The notes under the pieces are model-generated. The model did no database searches. It was not told the origin of the DNA and saw only the letters and a program-made list of their open reading frames with translations. Position numbers and translations under genes: made by a program. This document shows, one piece after another, positions 59,106-64,000 of a DNA stretch of 64,000 nucleotides. Source of the DNA: Effrenium voratum. Lineage: Eukaryota > Sar > Dinophyceae > Suessiales > Symbiodiniaceae. The stretch's first letter is position 1; each line of letters starts with the position of its first letter. The DNA lies in the NCBI GenBank assembly GCA_963377175.1, contig CAUJNA010000194.1, positions 1 to 64,000 on the forward strand, given 5' to 3'.

Positions 59106-62100
59106 GCCAACCGCTCTTGACCCCTCTGTGCATGACATCTCTGTGAGGCTACAGTCTTGCTTCAGTGTTTGGAATAGTATGCTTCAGTACGATTGAGTGT
59201 CAGAGTACTGGTTTTACCGCAATCTTGACCTTGTACTAATTATGCACGGGGTTTGGTGCCTTACAAATTGGTTGTTTTTGCATACGCACATGTGCACATT
59301 TACATGGACAGCTAGCTGAGCTGCACTGTCATAGAATCTGTCACTGAAGACGTCAACTAAGAGAGCATTGCATTAGAACGATCCTTGGGATATGTTGTTC
59401 TCCCTTTCTCTCAAAAGAATGCATTCTGGGTACAGGGGTGCCAAGGTAACGCATGGCACAGCACACACAGACAGAGAGGCACATCGACTATTGTAAATGC
59501 GGCCTTGTGCAGAACACCGTATGTTGCATGTATTCATCGTGTTGTCTGCCTTGACCGGGACCGGGAGCAGTTTTGTTCCGCTTTCCACCTAGAGAAGCTG
59601 CCATCAATAGTTGTTTCGCAAGACTGCATGTGGCTGCTTTGTTTGGAGCCGCTAGACTGGGGCAAGACAACACAGAGCTGCTTCTGGAACAGCGTGGAGT
59701 GGTCTTCAGGGTGTTAGATGAGCACCAAGTTGCAATGAAGGCCGGAAAAAAGCGCACATCGCAGCGAAACGACTGACACATGTGCTGGTGGCTCAAGTGA
59801 ATCCGTTTGATCTCCCTTCAAAGGCCACATTTTGCATGTCATCTTGTTCAGAGCAAGGCAGTCGAACGCACTTTTACAGCTTGTCAAAAGCTCGACGGCT
59901 GTGTTTTGCATTGTGCTTGGCCTTGCAGTTACAAGCAAACGGGGAACACGGAGACGTCAGTTGCAACGAAAGTCTCCAGGTCCAAGTCTGGTAGCCTTTT
60001 GCTGAATGGGTCAGGTAGGTTCTTTGCTTTGAGTGAATTTGCTCCGAGGGAACTGGCTCTCAGGCTTGGATTGGTCTTGTGTGGTGTGACGTTCAGCAAG
60101 TCCCCCTTACTCCACACACGAAACGGTCCAATCCGATAAGTCCAATCCAGTTCAGGCATGCCAATTGGACCCTTTCCCTGCTTTGTACTTCTCATGACCC
60201 ACCAAGCCTCTTTGAAGAGATCTTCAGTTCTTTTCCACGCAGTGGTTGTATTGCCTCCGCAGGCGTCCTTCTGGACTGCGGAGGAAATTGACCTGGCAAG
60301 CGACGCCAAGGATTGGGAGAACCTTACGGAGAAGGCAGGCCCTCGAGGGTTGTTTTTTGTTTTTGGTTTTTTGTTGGTGTTGTTGTGGTGGTGGTCGTCG
60401 TCGTCGTCGCCGTCGTGGTGGTGGTGGTGGTGGTGGTGATCGTTGTCGTGGTCGTTGTCGTGACTGTGGTCGCGGTTGTGCTTGTAATCGTCGCTGCTGC
60501 TGCTGCTGCTGCCGCTCGTGCTGCTGCTTCTGCTGTTGTTGCTGCTGCTGCTGCCAGTCAGTTCTTGCTCTTCTGACGCAATCCATTTGGCACAGGGGTT
60601 TACGTGATTATCGTTGTCCGATCCTTTTCTTTTGCTTCTGTTATTTGACCTCGGATTTGTTTTTCAATTTCCAAAGCATCCGTGAAACGGAACGTCCGAG
60701 TGTTCACTGCAATTGTCCATTCCAAATTATTGATGGCCCAGTGACGATGCAACTTCAACTTGCACAGCCGGAAGTGCTTGATGCATATCAAAGCAAATCA
60801 TTGAGTGGGAAGCCACCCACGTTCATTGACAGAGAGCAAACCTCAGGTGTGTCCGATGACAGAACTGGGAGGATAGCAAACATATTCCTTTTGCGGTTAA
60901 GGTCAGGTATGAACGATCCACTTGGCGGACTGCCCCCCAGAAAAATATTGTACAGAAGGCCTGGCAGACAGAAGGCGGACTGGCTTTGCAAGGTCGTTTT
61001 CAATCTTGCTGATGCGAATCAGGTGGCCTTTGACCCCACACACACACACACACGATGCCCACTTCAATTCCCAAGTAGTTACTACGTAGTTAAGCAATGG
61101 ACCACACGGAGATCTGATCCTTTCAAACAACTCGGGTGCAAGCGCGGTGCCGAGCGCGTGCCAGCTAGGGCGGGCCGAAGGCAGTCAGACTACGTTGCGC
61201 ATGCCGTGCGTTGCAAAGTTGTCTTTTGGGAGCTCATGTTTGCTCGCTTGAGCACAAAAACAGATAGGGGCAAGTGCTGCCTTGTTGATCCAACTGAAAC
61301 ATCGGTGGTATGTGACTGTATGTGTGCTTCTAGCATCGTCAGATAGTTACCCTATCGCTTGGACTTTCTCAATGCTCGCAGTTTTCGGAGGTGAGGCCTT
61401 TATGGCTTAGAGACGTGCCGCTCAAGCTATACTAAATGGGTTACCACCAACTTAGATCATCATGGGCACGCAAGCAGCAGGTTGCCTAGTTGCGCAAGTC
61501 TGTGTTGTTTGCGGGTCACAAGACACACACGGCCCGTTTCAAGGCTCATTGCAATGTTGAGAGTGTACGCTTGGCTTCAGTCTACTTCTTCATTCACCTT
61601 GCAATTATTGTTTTTGGACACCAGTATTTCGATCTTTCTTCCCGCCTTGGTCACATTCAGTCTAGCTTCACCTTGACCCCCAAACCGTTCGGAGTCAGGA
61701 GGCCCTGCTGCAACAAAAGCGTCGTGCGTGAATTCTCCACACTCCGAGACCCCCAGCTTTAGATTTGTTAAAGCGCCGGAAGCAGCACATAATGCTTTGG
61801 CGAAGCCAGGAGCAGCATTTTGTGAAGCACGTGCTTGCCTTCTTCGCGGCAAGTGACGGAATCGTCCTGGAGAATTTATCCACCAACTTCGCCTCGGAGG
61901 TGCAAATCCCCGAGGCACGGGTCTTCGTTCTTTGGTGAAGGATGGCCTTCTGAACTGGTGCGATCACCAACAAAAAGTTGGCCGACCTAAATGTTCCGCG
62001 TTACAACTTATGCAACATTTTGCGTTTCCGGAGGAGGCTGCGATTTGATTGCATGGATGTGGGCGCGTCACCTGGCCCAGTTTTGACTTGCAAAATAAGA

Positions 62101-63568
62101 TACCACCCAGGTTGACGTGCCCAGTATTTTGGTGCCACGCGACAGCAATGTGTTTGAGTTGTTGACAGGCTGCTGGGATGATGGTTGTGTATCGTGTGTG
62201 TGCAACGCATGCGGCCAGCTGCTATTCCTGTTTTGTGTTTTTAGAAAGCAAGGGACGGAGTTGATTCTGTGGCACTTTGACCTTTCTGCTGGCCTTGCTT
62301 GCTTCCTTCGCCTTGCTCATCCTATTTGCTCCGCCAGGCGCGGGCCTTCTATGGATTTCAGATGGCCATGGAGAACATCCACTCCGAGACCTACTCGCTA
62401 CTGATCGAGCAGTGCCTTATGCGCATGGAGGGTGAAGAACGTGATCCACAGACCGTGGTGGGCTTTGCTCTGGGGCTGGTTGAAAGTGGCCAGTTTTGGT
62501 TCCTCACTCACATGAGATTCAGGGTTGCATATGTTTTTCCCGTAGTCGTTGTCCAGCTCTCTTTGGCATGTGAGGAACTTGCTGTTTGGAATGTGCTGTC
62601 CAAGTGAGTGAGTTCTGTACTGGATACCGCGATTACGCACATGCTAGCTTGTTAAAAACTAGTTTGCGATAACAGCATCAGCTGCAATGACTGACCTCTG
62701 TCGCCATATTGCTTCCAAATCGCATGGACTGGTGGCACAGGGGGGAACACATTGTCATCAACGCTTCAATATCAAGACGGGACTGGGCTGAGGCGATCAC
62801 AGATACACAGAGGCTGTAGTTTTTGAGGGTTTTGCTCTTGTGTGAGACGTACTGCTACGAGAGATGACATGATCCACGTTAAGACAGTTTTAGACAGTAA
62901 ACAAGCACAATATCAAGGTACATCAAGGATCCTGTCGAAAAGGACAAGGTCTTCAACGCCATTGCCACGATGCCTGCAGTGCAGGAGACTGCAAGGGTGG
63001 TAGTGGGTCTTCGGCTTGCTTGCGAGTCTAACCCCCCTTCGTTGATCATTCTTCATTTCTTTCTTGCTTTCTTTCCTTCTGTCTTTCAGAACAATTTCGA
63101 CCGGGACCCAAATCATCATTTCACAAGGTCAGGGACAATGAGGATGGTTGATGCTGGCTCCAAGAGTATCACAGCCAGCAGCCACTGCTGTTGTGATCTC
63201 TTGAGGTTGGCCTCAAATATGCAAAGTCTTAGAGGCAAAGCTCAAAGCGGGACTGGAGGCTCTGCCTCAGAATGTGTTCTTCTCCAATTTGCGAGAGCAA
63301 CGGACGTCCGCTTCCCCGGTTTGAGGCACCAGGTGTTTGACGTCTTCAAGCGCTGGAATTCAAATGTGAGACTCCTGAGAGGCACCAGGCCTGTGATGCA
63401 ACCCTCCACAAAATCAGGAAAGGAAGGCGGAAAGGCGGAAAGGCGGAAAGGCGGAGAGCCGGGCAGTTTCGTTCATCTAAGCCCAGGAGAAGGCAAAGTG
63501 GGCGGTGCAGTGGATGAACACCGCCTGCAGCTTTGCGGAGCGCATCGTTGCTTTCGCGGCCGTCGAAG
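58998..63568 (+). CDS. RNR2: Ribonucleotide reductase small subunit (R2), at least six exons, 3' end outside window
   Basis: R2 makes the tyrosyl radical that lets the large subunit reduce ribonucleotides to deoxyribonucleotides. Exons: 58,998-59,105; 60,263-60,334; 61,810-61,914; 62,338-62,411; 62,918-62,990; 63,493-63,568. They join in one frame. Visible signatures: [50 protein letters not shown] (iron-ligand Asp); [28 protein letters not shown], with the ligand pair E and H and the radical Tyr; and [13 protein letters not shown] with a further ligand Glu. Downstream exons encoding the rest are beyond 64,000. The start ATG is a minimum: coding could begin up to ~30 bp earlier or in another exon. 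Three or four of five donors are GC. Confidence 0.88.
60263..60334 (+). CDS. RNR2: RNR R2 exon 2
   Basis: 24 codons, [20 protein letters not shown] then LTEK. Acceptor CCGCAG|GCG, donor AAG|GCAGGC. Confidence 0.88.
60357..60560. repeat. Compound microsatellite in RNR intron 2
   Basis: Successive runs of GTG, GTC, GGT and CTG-type triplets near the 5' side of the 1.5-kb intron. They create long false frames (Val-, Cys- or Gln-rich). A CA run lies at about 61,037-61,056 in the same intron. Confidence 0.85.
61810..61914 (+). CDS. RNR2: RNR R2 exon 3
   Basis: 35 codons from [12 protein letters not shown] to SEVQIPE. Acceptor GCCAG|GAG, donor GAG|GCACGG. It carries the first iron-ligand Asp (AASDG). 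Confidence 0.9.
62338..62411 (+). CDS. RNR2: RNR R2 exon 4
   Basis: It begins [19 protein letters not shown]. It contains the iron ligands in ENIH and the radical Tyr four residues after the His. Acceptor GCCAG|GCG, donor CA|GTGCC. Confidence 0.9.
62918..62990 (+). CDS. RNR2: RNR R2 exon 5
   Basis: [20 protein letters not shown] then VQET. Acceptor TCAAG|G. The donor is either ACT|GCAAGG (used here) or CAG|GAGACT six bases earlier. Confidence 0.82.
63493..63568 (+). CDS. RNR2: RNR R2 exon 6
   Basis: [20 protein letters not shown] then FAAVE and one base of the next codon. Acceptor GAAG|GCA, or CCAG|GAG six bases earlier; donor GAAG|GTGTG. Confidence 0.85.
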
Positions 63569-64000
63569 GTGTGCGGGGAGCTAGGGCGAGGAGATGTGGG
63601 AAGAGTTGAAGGGTATTTGCAGGCTGAGAGGCCACTGTTTCTGTTGGGATTCGACTGCACAAGAAAGCTAACTTGAAAGTCTTCGACTGTCCTTGATCCA
63701 GGAGATGTTCCCTTGTTAAATTACGACTTGGGTGTACTTTCTGAATCCGGACACAGATTCAGATGACTTACAGGCTTTATTCAGAGGACCTTGCAAACGG
63801 GTTCTAGCAAACGTCTTCCAGCATGCACCTATCATATGTGTAGGATGCTAGAACACATTTGTTTTGGGTCACCCAATTTAGACGCCTTTGACAGCTGAGG
63901 CTAGGGCTTTAACTGGACCACTTCAAAAGTTTCAATCATAATTATCATGCTCACCGTGCTTTGTTCCTTTTAATATTTGGTGAGGATTTGATATTCTTCT
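63569..64000. other. RNR intron 6, incomplete
   Basis: No further R2 exon is recognised before the window ends. The next expected exon would encode a sequence like FFSGSF...WLKKRG. Confidence 0.6.

Noticed and set aside
60246..61346. 366-codon frame with Cys/Gly/Arg-rich stretch
   Set aside because: It runs from RNR exon 2 through an intron microsatellite; the R2 homology places a splice donor at 60,335.

Overview
The window is a piece of a nuclear genome, most probably from a dinoflagellate. The only recognisable host gene is a ribonucleotide reductase small subunit (RNR R2) spread over at least six exons between about 58,998 and 63,568. Most of its introns appear to begin with GC rather than GT, and every acceptor is AG followed by G. 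That splice style, the high GC content, and the mass of tyrosine-recombinase retroelements all fit a dinoflagellate. No organism name can be read from the sequence.

Layout. 1-18,083 and 23,963-33,720 are the decayed remains of one or more integrated double-stranded DNA viruses of the Polinton-like/adintovirus-like kind. They include three copies of a trimeric fibre gene with an S74 intramolecular chaperone, three copies of two kinds of retroviral-type integrase, an SF3-like helicase, a fused replicase (HNH, family-B-like polymerase, Pif1 helicase), a C5-methyltransferase-like gene, the C-terminal half of a double-jelly-roll major capsid protein, a D5-like region and an A32-like packaging ATPase. 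Most of these genes carry frameshifts or truncations. Between them lie hairpin families, foldback elements, palindromic minisatellites and a 17-bp satellite. A 5.9-kb degenerate retroelement (18,084-23,962) is inserted in this block.

33,722-37,341 is mainly tandem repeats. Two related tyrosine-recombinase (DIRS/Ngaro-like) retrotransposons follow almost back to back: element A (37,342-45,013, internally deleted and frameshifted) and element B (45,334-58,011, apparently intact). Both show the split direct repeat layout A1 - genes - B1 A2 B2. Element B encodes a tyrosine recombinase, a CCCH-zinc-finger Gag, and a polyprotein with a cytosine-methyltransferase-like domain ahead of reverse transcriptase and RNase H. 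Gag and Pol are in the same frame, separated by a single UGA. Several accessory ORFs of unknown function precede the recombinase.

Element B is open over about 7 kb and the RNR exons contain no frameshift, so the many breaks in the viral block are more likely real decay than poor sequence quality. The best candidate for a little-described system is element B and its relatives. Next come the covarying hairpin families in the viral block and the fused viral replicase.
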